Positions 25,110-33,110 of a DNA stretch of 52,110 nt are shown here, one piece after another. The translations under genes were made by a program, and so were the position numbers. Origin of the DNA: Paracidovorax cattleyae. Its GTDB lineage: Bacteria > Pseudomonadota > Gammaproteobacteria > Burkholderiales > Burkholderiaceae_C. How positions within the stretch are numbered: position 1 is the first letter of the stretch; the number at the start of each line of letters is the position of its first letter. The stretch covers positions 1 through 52,110 of the forward strand of contig NZ_FNJL01000035.1 in assembly GCF_900104515.1 (NCBI RefSeq), written 5' to 3'. The notes beneath the pieces were generated by a model, which worked only from the letters and a program-made list of their open reading frames with translations, made no database searches and was not told where the DNA came from.

Positions 25110-25184
25110 GGAAGGTTTCTTCGGGGATACCTGGTTACGCCGAGGTGCGCTCTTTCGCGCAGCGGCGGGGCGTCCGAGAATATA

Positions 25185-25207
25185 CCTAGTTTCTTTTTCA
25201 TACTAGG
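25185..25207. promoter_or_regulatory. Candidate HxlR operator (inverted repeat)
   Basis: CCTAGT and ACTAGG form a perfect 6-base inverted repeat with an 11-base spacer, just before the ribosome-binding site (AGGAGA) of the gene at 25216. It lies in the only A/T-rich patch between the two divergent genes, overlapping a TATACC sequence that could be a -10 hexamer at 25181-25186. Binding of a regulator here would block the oxidoreductase promoter. Confidence 0.5.
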
Positions 25208-25215
25208 AGAAGGCG

Positions 25216-26055
25216 ATGTCCGAAGAGATTCTGGTCCTGGGCGCCGGCGGCAACGTCGGCCGTCCGCTGGTGCAGGCGCTGCTGGCGCGCGGCGAGGCGG
25301 TGCGGGCGGCAAGCCGCTCGGGCGCGGCCGTGGAGGGTGCCCGCGGCGTGGCGTTCGACCATGCCGATGCAGCCACCCATGCGGCCGCGTTCGACGGCAT
25401 CCGGCGCGCCTACGTGATGCTGCCCACGGGCTATGTCGATGCGCAGGGGCTGCTGGCGCCGATCATCGACGCGCTGGCCGCGCGCCGCGTCAAAGTGGTG
25501 CTGCAGAGCGTCTTCGGCGTGGACGCCGACGATGCCATCCCCTACCGGCAGGTGGAGCTGGCGCTCGAGCGTTCGGGTACGCCGCACGTGATCCTGCGAC
25601 CCAACTGGTTCGCCGACAACTTCCACACGTTCTGGCAGGCCGGCATCGTCCACGGCCGGATCGCGCTGCCAGCGGCGCAGGGCCGCTCCAGCTTCATCGA
25701 CGCGCGCGACATCGCGGCCAGCGCCGCCACCGTGCTGACGAGCGATGCGTTCGACGGCCAAGCCTTCGACCTCACCGGGCCCGAGGCGCTGGGCTATGGC
25801 GATGCCGCGGCGATTCTTTCGCAGGCCATCGGCCGGGCGGTCGACTATTCGCCCATCGACGATGACGCATTCATTGAACTCCTGGCCGGCAGCGGAGTCC
25901 CTCGCGGCTATGCAGCGTTCCTCGCGTCGATCTTCCATCCCGTCCGCGAAGGCTGGACCGCCCGCATCACCGATGCGGTCGCCACCCTGACCGGCCAGGC
26001 GCCGCGCAGCCTGCAGACCTACGCCCGGGACCACGCGGCCCAGCTGGGCGCGTGA
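25216..26055 (+). CDS. NmrA-like / atypical SDR NAD(P)-binding protein
   Basis: A 279-residue atypical short-chain dehydrogenase of the NmrA/YtfG type. The N-terminal dinucleotide motif is VLGAGGNVGRPLVQALLARG. HVILRPNWFADNFHTF and SFIDARDIAASAATVL are the usual downstream blocks. Bacterial relatives such as QorB (YtfG) reduce quinones with NADPH, while others only sense redox state; no classic Tyr-x3-Lys pair stands out. Divergence from an HxlR regulator favours an electrophile/quinone-response role. AGGAGA is placed six bases before the ATG. Confidence 0.87.
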   Translation: MSEEILVLGAGGNVGRPLVQALLARGEAVRAASRSGAAVEGARGVAFDHADAATHAAAFDGIRRAYVMLPTGYVDAQGLLAPIIDALAARRVKVVLQSVFGVDADDAIPYRQVELALERSGTPHVILRPNWFADNFHTFWQAGIVHGRIALPAAQGRSSFIDARDIAASAATVLTSDAFDGQAFDLTGPEALGYGDAAAILSQAIGRAVDYSPIDDDAFIELLAGSGVPRGYAAFLASIFHPVREGWTARITDAVATLTGQAPRSLQTYARDHAAQLGA

Positions 26056-26120
26056 TCCTCGCGCATCCCTCCCGCTCCGAATGGCGGGTCCCACCCTTCC
26101 CCTCAACCTCCAAGGAAAAC

Positions 26121-26534
26121 ATGAACTTCCCATCGCAACTCGCCCGCTTCGTCGTCGCCGGCGCGGCCCTGATCTCGTCCGTCTCGTGGGCCCAGGCACC
26201 GGTCGATCCGCACGTGGTCCCGCTTGCCTCCGACGCCGAATTCGTGGCGACCGGCAAGTCGTACAACGTCGACTTCGGCGACCAGAAGTTCCGCCTCGAC
26301 TTCAAGTCGCCGCGCGAGATGGTCTTCACCTCGCCCGACGGCAAGAACACTGCCACGGTCGCCATCACTGTCACGCCGGTGGGCAATGACGTCTACATGA
26401 TCTACTGGTCGCGTCGCGCCGGCCAGCACGTGGTCCACGTGGACGACTTCCGCAACGGCGTGGCCTACACCAACATCTTCCTGCCGGATGGCAGCGCCTC
26501 GCGCCGCAAGGGCACGCTGGTCGAGATCAAGTAG
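26121..26534 (+). CDS. Secreted MoaF-like domain protein
   Basis: A 137-residue protein with a Sec signal peptide (MNFPSQLARFVVAGAALISSVSWAQA). A short beta-rich domain follows: GKSYNVDFGDQKFRLDFKS, REMVFTSPDG, VYMIYWSRRAGQHVVHVDDFRNG and YTNIFLPDG. These repeats resemble the MoaF C-terminal/lipocalin-like domain found in small exported proteins of unknown role. Its start is 65 bases after the NmrA-like gene, with AAGGAAAAC as ribosome-binding site, so it may be cotranscribed and controlled by the HxlR protein. Its last eight bases overlap the end of the convergent LysR gene. Function not known. Confidence 0.75.
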   Translation: MNFPSQLARFVVAGAALISSVSWAQAPVDPHVVPLASDAEFVATGKSYNVDFGDQKFRLDFKSPREMVFTSPDGKNTATVAITVTPVGNDVYMIYWSRRAGQHVVHVDDFRNGVAYTNIFLPDGSASRRKGTLVEIK

Positions 26535-27459
26535 GGGACGCGTCCGCGTCGTCGCCGTCCGTGCCGGACAGGCTCGCTAGGTGCAGCGCGAGCTTCTGCG
26601 CGGCCGGCGACAGGTCGTCGAAGACCCGGTAGCACAGGCAGAAGCGCCGGCTGGCCCAGGGCTCGGCCAGCGTGACGACTTTGACGGCGCCCCCGCCCAG
26701 CCAGGGTGCCGAGATCTCCTGCGGCACCACGGCCACGCCCAGGCCCGCGCGCACGCAGCGCAGCGCTGCATCGAAGGTCGACACCACCGCCCGGTAGTGC
26801 AGCGGCTTGCCGGCCAGCGCAGCAGCCCGCCCAAGCGTGCTGTAGACGGCCGTCGTCATGGGCAGGCCTACGTGCTCGTAATCGAGCGTCTGGGCGAAGC
26901 TGCACTGCGGCAGCGCCGCCAGCGGATGGCCGGGATGGACGGCCACCGCCAGCCGGTCGCGCCGGTAGGGCTGCGTCGTCAGCCCGTCCAGGTCGGCCGC
27001 ATCCCAGCAGATGCCCAGCGGTGCGATGCCGTCGCGGATCGCACGCACGAGGTCGGTGCTGGTGCGCTCCTCGATGTCCACGCGCATCTGCGTGTTCTCC
27101 GGTTTCTGCAGAAAGGCCGCGATGTCGTCTGGCAACGATTCGGTGATCGACGACACCGAGGCCAGCATCCGCACCTGCCCCTTCACACCATGCCGGTAGG
27201 CCCCCATGTCGCGTGCGATGCGGTCGACGCTGGCCAGCATCGAGCGCGCATGGTCGAGCAGCACCTCCGCAGCCGAGGTCAGCACTACGCCGCGCCGGTG
27301 ACGCTCGAAGAGCGGCGCGCCGATCTGTGCTTCCAGTTGCGCGATGCGCTTGCTGACGGCCGAGGTACTGATGTGCTCCTGCTCGCCGGCACGCGCGAGG
27401 TTGCGGTGCTGGCAGACCGCGACGAACAACCGTAGGGAGGTGAGATCGATGTCTCGCAT
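26527..27459 (-). CDS. LysR-family regulator of the HMG-CoA-lyase-like operon
   Basis: A 310-residue LysR protein. The N-terminal helix-turn-helix (LTSLRLFVAVCQHRNLARAGEQEHISTSAVSKRIAQLEAQIGAPLF) is followed by an effector-binding domain (VRMLASVSSITESLPDDIAAFL, LRCVRAGLGVAVVPQEI). It is divergent from the lyase/CoA-transferase/Bug operon and very likely activates it. AT-rich sequence with AATT repeats (27489-27503) in the 106-base gap could be its site. The 3' end overlaps the MoaF-like gene by eight bases. Confidence 0.92.
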   Translation of the reverse strand: MRDIDLTSLRLFVAVCQHRNLARAGEQEHISTSAVSKRIAQLEAQIGAPLFERHRRGVVLTSAAEVLLDHARSMLASVDRIARDMGAYRHGVKGQVRMLASVSSITESLPDDIAAFLQKPENTQMRVDIEERTSTDLVRAIRDGIAPLGICWDAADLDGLTTQPYRRDRLAVAVHPGHPLAALPQCSFAQTLDYEHVGLPMTTAVYSTLGRAAALAGKPLHYRAVVSTFDAALRCVRAGLGVAVVPQEISAPWLGGGAVKVVTLAEPWASRRFCLCYRVFDDLSPAAQKLALHLASLSGTDGDDADASPT

Positions 27460-27565
27460 GGCAGGAGTGACTTTCCGGGATCGAAACGAATTACCGAAAA
27501 ATTATCGCTTCAGAGCTTGGACGGGAAACACTAAATTCCGGCGAAATCCCCGAACCGGAGACACG
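27460..27565. promoter_or_regulatory. Divergent promoter region, LysR / HMG-CoA-lyase-like gene
   Basis: A 106-base AT-richer gap. AATT-N7-AATT at 27489-27503, flanked by CGAATT and ATTATCG, is an imperfect dyad of the size LysR proteins bind. The ribosome-binding site of the lyase gene is CCGGAGACACG directly before its ATG. No confident -35/-10 pair. Confidence 0.35.
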
Positions 27566-28516
27566 ATGAGTTCTTTTTCGCAGCCGCCCGCCGGCAAGTT
27601 CGTTGTTCGCGAAGTGGGCCTGCGCGACGGCCTCCAGAGCATCCAGACCGTGCTGCCCACGCAGCGCAAGATCGAATGGATCCAGGACGCCTACGACGCA
27701 GGCCAGCGTGAGATCGAGGTCGGCTCGTACGTGCCGGCGCGGCTGCTCCCGCAGCTGGCCGACACCGCCGAGCTGGCGGCCTTCGCCAAGACGCTGCCGG
27801 GCCTTTTCGTCTCGGCCCTGGTGCCCAACCTGCGCGGTGCCGAGAACGCGCTCGAATCGGACGTGGACCTGCTGCTGGTGCCGTTGTCGGCCAGCCACGA
27901 GCACAGCCTGGCCAACCTGCGCAAGACGCCGGACGAGGTCGTGGCCGACGTGGGCCGCATGCGGGCCGCGCGCGACGCCTCGGGCCGCAAGGCGCTGATC
28001 GAGGGCGGCGTCGGCACGGCCTTCGGCTGCACCATCCAGGGCGAGGTCAAGGAGTCCGAGGTGCTGCGCCTGATGCAGGCGCTGCTCGACGCCGGCGCCG
28101 ACCGGGTGAGCCTGGCCGACACCGTCGGCTATGCGGACCCGGCTTCGGTGAGCCGCCTGTTCGAGAAGGCGCTGAAGCTCGCCGGCGAGCGCTTCTGGTG
28201 CGGCCATTTCCACGACACCCGCGGCCTGGCGCTGGCCAACGTGCATGCGGCGCTGCTGCAGGGCGTGGCCCGCTTCGACGCATCGCTCGCCGGCATCGGC
28301 GGCTGCCCGCATGCGCCGGGGGCCAGCGGCAATGCGGCCACCGAAGACCTCGCCTTCATGCTCGGCGCGATGGGCCTGGACACCGGCCTGGACCTGGCCG
28401 CGCTGCTGCGCCTGCGGGCCAAGGTAACCGGCTGGCTCGAAGGTGAGCCCACGCACGGCGCGCTCTGGCGCGCCGGCCTGCCCAAGACCTATCCGGCCGC
28501 GGCCGCCCACGCCTGA
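27566..28516 (+). CDS. Hydroxymethylglutaryl-CoA lyase-like enzyme
   Basis: A 316-residue TIM-barrel lyase of the HMGL-like family. REVGLRDGLQ supplies the catalytic Arg20 and metal-binding Asp21. WCGHFHDTRGLAL supplies His214 and His216. GIGGCPHAPGASGN holds Cys247 of the HMG-CoA lyase signature loop. It should cleave a 3-hydroxy-3-methylglutaryl-CoA-like thioester to acetyl-CoA (or homologue) plus a 3-oxo acid. The neighbouring class III CoA-transferase would make the CoA ester and the Bug protein would bind the free acid. The true substrate may be a relative of HMG-CoA such as a citramalyl- or hydroxy-dicarboxyl-CoA. Confidence 0.9.
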   Translation: MSSFSQPPAGKFVVREVGLRDGLQSIQTVLPTQRKIEWIQDAYDAGQREIEVGSYVPARLLPQLADTAELAAFAKTLPGLFVSALVPNLRGAENALESDVDLLLVPLSASHEHSLANLRKTPDEVVADVGRMRAARDASGRKALIEGGVGTAFGCTIQGEVKESEVLRLMQALLDAGADRVSLADTVGYADPASVSRLFEKALKLAGERFWCGHFHDTRGLALANVHAALLQGVARFDASLAGIGGCPHAPGASGNAATEDLAFMLGAMGLDTGLDLAALLRLRAKVTGWLEGEPTHGALWRAGLPKTYPAAAAHA

Positions 28517-28565
28517 GTCCCAGCCGCGCCGCCCGCGCTGCATCCTCCCTCCTTCCTCATCTGCC

Positions 28566-29714
28566 ATGACAACAGAGAACAACCTCCCGCTCGCCGGCCT
28601 GCGCGTCGTCGAATTCACCCACATGGTCATGGGCCCCACCTGCGGGATGATCCTGGCCGACCTCGGCGCCGAGGTCATCAAGGTCGAGCCGCCTGGCGGC
28701 GACAAGACGCGCAGGCTGCCGGGCCTGGGCATCGGCTTCTTCCGCAGTTTCAACCGCAACAAGAAGAGCGTGGTGATCGACATCAGCACGCCTGAGGGCC
28801 GTGCCACCGCCGCCGACCTGGCGACGCAGTGCGACATCGTGCTGGAGAACTTCCGCCCCGGGCTCATGCAGGAGCTGGGGCTGGACTACGCCACGCTGTC
28901 GAAGCGCGCACCGGGCCTCATCTACGTGAGCCACAAGGGCTTTCTGCCCGGGCCGTACGAAAAACGCCTGGCGCTCGACGAGGTGGTGCAGATGATGGGT
29001 GGCCTGTCGTACATGACCGGCCCGGCCGGCCGGCCGCTGCGTGCGGGCACCAGCGTGAACGACATCATGGGCGGCATGTTCGGCGCCATCGGTGTGCTGG
29101 CCGCGCTGCGCGAACGCGAGCGCACCGGCCGCGGGCAGGAGGTGCAGAGCGCGCTGTTCGAGAACTGCGTGTTCCTGTCGTCGCAGCACATGCAGCAGTT
29201 CCAGATGACCGGCGAGTCGCCGCCGCCGATGCCCTCGCGCGTGTCGGCATGGAGCGTGTACGACGTGTTCACGCTATCGGGCGGCGAGCAGCTCTTCATC
29301 GGCGCGGTCAGCGACAAGCAGTTCGCCACGCTGTGCCGCGTGCTGGGCCGCGCCGACCTGCTCGACCGTACCGAATACGCCGACAACGCAGCCCGCGTCG
29401 CGGTACGCCCGCAGCTGCTCGAGGAGCTCGGCGGCATCCTGGCCAGCCACACCATCGCCGGGCTCGGGCCGCAGCTCGAGGCCGCCGGCATTCCGTATGC
29501 CCCCATCACCCGGCCCGACCAGTTGGTCGAGGACCCGCACCTGCGCGCAAGCGGCGGGCTGGCGCAGATGACGACCGACGACGGCGGGACGACCGACGTG
29601 GTGTTGCTGCCGCTCACGCTCAACGGCCATCGCCCGGGCGTGCGGCTGCCGCTGCCCCGCGCCGGCGAGCACGACGAGGAGATTCTCGGCCCGCTGCGCC
29701 ACCGGGGCGCCTGA
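28566..29714 (+). CDS. Class III (CaiB/BaiF) CoA-transferase
   Basis: A 382-residue family III CoA-transferase: MTTENNLPLAGLRVVEFTHM at the N-terminus, MILADLGAEVIKVEPPGGDKTRRLPG for CoA binding, and predicted catalytic Asp138 in LALDEVVQMMGGL. RERTGRGQEVQSALFENCV is the conserved central block. It is followed by a Bug gene and preceded by the HMG-CoA-lyase-like gene, so it probably activates the dicarboxylic acid that the lyase then splits. The combination resembles itaconate/citramalate or HMG degradation modules, but I cannot fix the substrate. Confidence 0.9.
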   Translation: MTTENNLPLAGLRVVEFTHMVMGPTCGMILADLGAEVIKVEPPGGDKTRRLPGLGIGFFRSFNRNKKSVVIDISTPEGRATAADLATQCDIVLENFRPGLMQELGLDYATLSKRAPGLIYVSHKGFLPGPYEKRLALDEVVQMMGGLSYMTGPAGRPLRAGTSVNDIMGGMFGAIGVLAALRERERTGRGQEVQSALFENCVFLSSQHMQQFQMTGESPPPMPSRVSAWSVYDVFTLSGGEQLFIGAVSDKQFATLCRVLGRADLLDRTEYADNAARVAVRPQLLEELGGILASHTIAGLGPQLEAAGIPYAPITRPDQLVEDPHLRASGGLAQMTTDDGGTTDVVLLPLTLNGHRPGVRLPLPRAGEHDEEILGPLRHRGA

Positions 29715-29753
29715 GTTGCCCGCCTTCCGACATTCCAACCGAGGAGACAAACG

Positions 29754-30746
29754 ATGAAGCAATGGACCGTCACCCGCCGCGCCCTGATGGCCGCGGCCGC
29801 AGCAGCCACCACCACGCTCGGCGCCGGTTTCGCCGGCAGCGCCCATGCCCAGGGCGGCGCGCCGCTTCGGGTCATCCTGCCGGTGGGCGCCGGCTCGGGC
29901 GTGGACGTGATCACGCGCTCGGCCCAGACCGCGCTGACCAAGGCGCTCGGCGGCCAGGCCGTGGTCATCGAGAACCTGCCGGGCGCCGGCGGCATCACCG
30001 GCACGCAGACCCTCATCAAGGCGGCGCCGGACGGCAACACCGTCGCGATCGTGTCGAACAACCATGCGGTCAACCCCAGCGTCTTCAAGAAGCTGCCGTA
30101 CGACAGCCTGCACGACATCACGCCGATCACCGTGATCGGCGGCTCGCCGTTCGTGCTCGTGGTCAATCCGAAGGTGCCGGCCAAGACGGCCAAGGAACTG
30201 CAGGCGCTGCTGAAGTCCCGCCCGGGCGAGCTCAACTACGCGTCGTCGGGCAACGGCACCATCATCCAGCTGGCCGCCGAGCTCTACCTCGACGAGGCCG
30301 GTGCCAAGGCCCGCCACATCCCGTACAAGGGCATGGGCCCGATGATCACCGACATCATGGCCGGCCAGGTCGAGATGGGCGCGGCTGCCATCGCCGCGGT
30401 GCAGGGCCAGGTCCGCTCGGGCACGCTGCGCGCCATCGGCGTGATGGGCAAGTCGCGGGCGCCGTCGCTGCCCGACGTGCCCACGATCGCGGAGCAGGGC
30501 TTCCCGGCCGTGGACGTGGCCGGCTGGTTCGCCCTCATCGCGCCCAAGGGACTGCCGCCCGTGCAGGCCAGGCGCCTGCACGACGCCTTCGCCGCGGCCT
30601 TCAACGAACCCGAGGTCAAGGCCGGCTTCGCCAAACGCGACGACTTCCTGATCCTGAATTCTCCCGAGGCGGCCGCACAGTTCCTCAAGTCGGAGCAGGA
30701 GCGCTACGGCCGGCTGGTCGCCAAAGCCGGCGTAGTCATCGAATGA
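29754..30746 (+). CDS. Bug-family tripartite tricarboxylate transporter receptor
   Basis: A 330-residue Bug/TctC periplasmic binding protein. The N-terminal signal is Tat-like (TRRALMAAAAAATTTLGAGFAGSAHAQ). Landmarks are LRVILPVGAGSGVDVITRS, VVIENLPGAGGITGTQTLIKAAPDGNTVAI and RHIPYKGMGPMITDIMAGQ. It is the last gene of the lyase operon, with a stop codon inside the strong hairpin at 30743-30794. Likely ligand: the acid degraded by the preceding enzymes (inference). Confidence 0.92.
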   Translation: MKQWTVTRRALMAAAAAATTTLGAGFAGSAHAQGGAPLRVILPVGAGSGVDVITRSAQTALTKALGGQAVVIENLPGAGGITGTQTLIKAAPDGNTVAIVSNNHAVNPSVFKKLPYDSLHDITPITVIGGSPFVLVVNPKVPAKTAKELQALLKSRPGELNYASSGNGTIIQLAAELYLDEAGAKARHIPYKGMGPMITDIMAGQVEMGAAAIAAVQGQVRSGTLRAIGVMGKSRAPSLPDVPTIAEQGFPAVDVAGWFALIAPKGLPPVQARRLHDAFAAAFNEPEVKAGFAKRDDFLILNSPEAAAQFLKSEQERYGRLVAKAGVVIE

Positions 30747-30794
30747 CGGCAGGCAGCACCAGCCCGCTGCAGGGCCGGTGCTGCCTGCCGTCAT
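30743..30794. terminator. Bidirectional hairpin containing both stop codons
   Basis: An 18-base perfect inverted repeat, ATGACGGCAGGCAGCACC (30743-30760) and its complement (30777-30794), with a 16-base spacer that can fold further (GCCC/GGGC around GCTGCA). The TGA of the Bug gene (30744-30746) and the TGA of the convergent GntR gene (30791-30793) both lie within the stem. No long T-tract follows on either side, so termination may depend on stem strength or Rho. Confidence 0.75.
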
Positions 30795-31507
30795 CCGGCC
30801 GCGGATTCGCCGGTGCGCAACTGTTCGAGCACGTTGCGCGTGGTATCGCGGATATGCAATTCGGCCAACTCAAAGGCGCGGACCGCGTCGCGGTTCATCA
30901 CCGCGTCCATCAGCGCCTGATGCTGGTCCAGCCGGCCCGGCACTGTGCTGTGTCGCATCGACAGCGCGCGGTAGCGGCGCGCCTGGTCGAACAGCGTCTG
31001 GCGGAACCTCAACACCCATGCGGACGGGCAGGCCGACACCAGCGCATCGTGGAAGCGCCGGTGGCGCTCGGCCCATTCGCGCATGCGCGCCGGATCCTGC
31101 AGCGCGCCGCCGCGCAGCGTCGGCTCCATCTTGCGCATGACGTGGAAGGCCCCGAGGATGCGGGCCTCCCAATCGTCGTCGCCTTCCTGCATGGCGCCGC
31201 CGAGCGCCTTGCATTCCAGGTCCACGCGCAGCTCGGTGATGTCCATGAGGTCGGCCACCGAGACCGGCGCGACCGCGAAGCCGCGGTTGACCTCGGCCTG
31301 CACCAGGCCTTCGGACACCAGCTGCACCAGCGCCTCGCGCAGCGTGCCCACGCTGGCTTCGTAGCGCTTGCGCAGGTCCTCGATCTTGAGCCGCTGGCCC
31401 GGCTTAAGGGTGCAGCCCAGGATGTCCTCCCGCATCGCCTCGCGGACGTCGAGCAATGGGGGTGCCACAACGGCAGCGGCAGCGGATTCGGTCGATTCGG
31501 GGGGCAT
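30791..31507 (-). CDS. GntR-family (FCD) transcriptional regulator
   Basis: A 238-residue GntR protein of the FadR/FCD subfamily. The winged helix region is VREAMREDILGCTLKPGQRLKIEDLRKRYEASVGTLREALVQLVSEGLV. The all-helical FCD effector domain has typical metal-binding positions (LRVDLECKALGG, HRRFHDALVSACPS, HQALMDAVMNRD, ELAELHI). I chose the ATG at 31507 rather than a TTG 15 bases upstream. It is the last gene of the VOC/FAH operon and probably represses that operon until a carboxylate ligand appears. Candidate operators lie between 33757 and 33790. Confidence 0.9.
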   Translation of the reverse strand: MPPESTESAAAAVVAPPLLDVREAMREDILGCTLKPGQRLKIEDLRKRYEASVGTLREALVQLVSEGLVQAEVNRGFAVAPVSVADLMDITELRVDLECKALGGAMQEGDDDWEARILGAFHVMRKMEPTLRGGALQDPARMREWAERHRRFHDALVSACPSAWVLRFRQTLFDQARRYRALSMRHSTVPGRLDQHQALMDAVMNRDAVRAFELAELHIRDTTRNVLEQLRTGESAAG

Positions 31508-31589
31508 GGGCGTGTGGGGCAAGCTGGGGCAGGCGCCCCGGGGGAAAGCCCGGGACGCGACGCCCGGACTCTACGCGCTCGGCGCGCGG

Positions 31590-32465
31590 TTATTCGTCGC
31601 GCACCGTATTGACGAGCGTGCCGATGCCCTCAATCATGATCTCGGCCCTGTCGGTCGGCTGCATGAAGATCGGCGGCTTGCGGCTGAAGCCCACGCCGCC
31701 CATCGTGCCGGAAGCGATCAGGTCGCCCGGCTGCAGCGGGATCCACTGGCTCACGTAGGCGATGATCTGGGCCACAGTGAACACCATGTTGGAAGTGTTC
31801 GCATCCTGCATGACCTGGCCGTTGAGCCGCATCTGCACCTGCAGGTTCTGCGGGTCGGGAATCTCGTCGGCGGTGACCAGCCAGGGGCCGTTGCCGCCGG
31901 TGGCCTCGAAGTTCTTGCCCGGGCCGATCTGGCGGGTATGGAACTGGTAGTCGCGGATGCTGCCGTCGTTGAAGCAGGAGTAGCCGAACACGTGATCAAG
32001 CGCATTGGCCTCGGTCACGTAGCGGCCGGTGGTCTTGCCGATCACGACCAGCAGTTCGGCCTCCCAGTCCAGGTGGTGCGACACCCGGGGGCGCTGGATC
32101 GCGCCGCGGTGCGGCACCAGCGACTCCTTCCAGCGCGCAAAGATCATCGGCTGCTGCGGCACCTCGCGCCCGCCCAGCGCGGCGCTGGCCTCGGCCACAT
32201 GGTCGTGGTAGTTGAGCCCCACGCAGACGATCTTGCCCGGATCGGTCACGACCGACAGCAGCTCGGCCTGCTCGTAGTCCAGACCGGCACCGCCGGCCGC
32301 GTCCACCTGCCGGCGGGCCAGTACCAGCGCCTCGTCGCCGCCCTGGATGAAGGCGATGAGGTCGGGGTAGCGGTCGCCCAGCGCATCCGTCAGGTCGACG
32401 ATGCGGCCGTTGTCCACGGCGCCGTAATGCACCGCGCCGCCGTGGCGGAAGTTCACGAATTTCAT
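31590..32465 (-). CDS. Fumarylacetoacetate hydrolase (FAH) family protein
   Basis: A 291-residue FAH-fold protein. The metal-binding glutamates are Glu135 and Glu137 (LDWEAELLVVIG) and Asp167 in SCFNDGSIRDYQ. KIVCVGLNYHDHVAEA is the canonical N-terminal block. TTGRYVTEANALDHVFGY and PGDLIASGTMGGVGFSRKPP complete the signature. Family members hydrolyse C-C bonds of 3-oxoacids or decarboxylate/hydrate 2-oxo-dicarboxylates, with Mg2+. It belongs to an operon with a VOC protein and an AA-synthesis-family protein. Possible roles are acylpyruvate hydrolase or a ring-fission-product hydrolase; which cannot be decided. Confidence 0.9.
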   Translation of the reverse strand: MKFVNFRHGGAVHYGAVDNGRIVDLTDALGDRYPDLIAFIQGGDEALVLARRQVDAAGGAGLDYEQAELLSVVTDPGKIVCVGLNYHDHVAEASAALGGREVPQQPMIFARWKESLVPHRGAIQRPRVSHHLDWEAELLVVIGKTTGRYVTEANALDHVFGYSCFNDGSIRDYQFHTRQIGPGKNFEATGGNGPWLVTADEIPDPQNLQVQMRLNGQVMQDANTSNMVFTVAQIIAYVSQWIPLQPGDLIASGTMGGVGFSRKPPIFMQPTDRAEIMIEGIGTLVNTVRDE

Positions 32466-32516
32466 GGGGAATGTTCTCCGGGGAATGGAATCGGGAAAGA
32501 AGGGGGAAAGGCTCGG

Positions 32517-33110
32517 TCAGACCTTCGGCGCCCGGCCGGCCTCGACATCGGCGACGGTGACGCCGCCGAGCCGTGCATCGGTGCGGCCGCCGGTCGCCAT
32601 CGCGAGGGCGAAGACCAGCTCGTCGGGCCGCGGCGCGTCCCAGATGCCGATCTCGGTCGTGTTGAAGTGGCTGCGCACCCAGGGCGAGTTGATGTGTACC
32701 AGCGGGATCTGCAGGCGCGTGCCGACGGTGCCGACGGTCTTGCCAGCGCTCACGAAGCCGCGGGCGCCCAGCACCTCCTTGACGGCTGCGCCGCCCGGCG
32801 CATGCCAGGTGGCGGCATGTTCCACCTCGCCGGCGGCACCCACCATCGAGCCCTTGCCAAAGGCCTCGATGGCCGAGGCCGGCACCTGTAGCAGCGACAG
32901 GATGCGTCGGCCCAGGTCCAGCCCCAGGGGCTTGAGGCTGTCCATGAACTCGACCAGGTCGGCGCCGGGCCGGCCCGCGAAGGGGTTGCTGACGACCGCT
33001 GCGCAGACGCCGACCTGCAGCGGCTGGCTCGCGTCGGCACCGCCGTCGTGGAAGATGGTTTCGACCGTTCCGTAGTACTTGCGGATGCGGTCGCGGGGGG
33101 AGGATGTCAT
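32517..33110 (-). CDS. Amino acid synthesis family protein (PF06684/DUF1185 type)
   Basis: A 197-residue protein recognisable as the family named amino acid synthesis (DUF1185). RIRKYYGTVETIFHDGG opens it, then AAVVSNPFAGRPGADLVEFMDSLKPLGLDLGRR and HINSPWVRSHFNTTEIGIWDAPRPDELVFALAMATGGR. The biochemical function of this family is poorly defined; in betaproteobacteria it often clusters with FAH, VOC and hydroxylase genes. Its ATG overlaps the VOC stop by four bases, so its product is probably needed together with the VOC protein. No catalytic residues can be assigned. Confidence 0.8.
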   Translation of the reverse strand: MTSSPRDRIRKYYGTVETIFHDGGADASQPLQVGVCAAVVSNPFAGRPGADLVEFMDSLKPLGLDLGRRILSLLQVPASAIEAFGKGSMVGAAGEVEHAATWHAPGGAAVKEVLGARGFVSAGKTVGTVGTRLQIPLVHINSPWVRSHFNTTEIGIWDAPRPDELVFALAMATGGRTDARLGGVTVADVEAGRAPKV

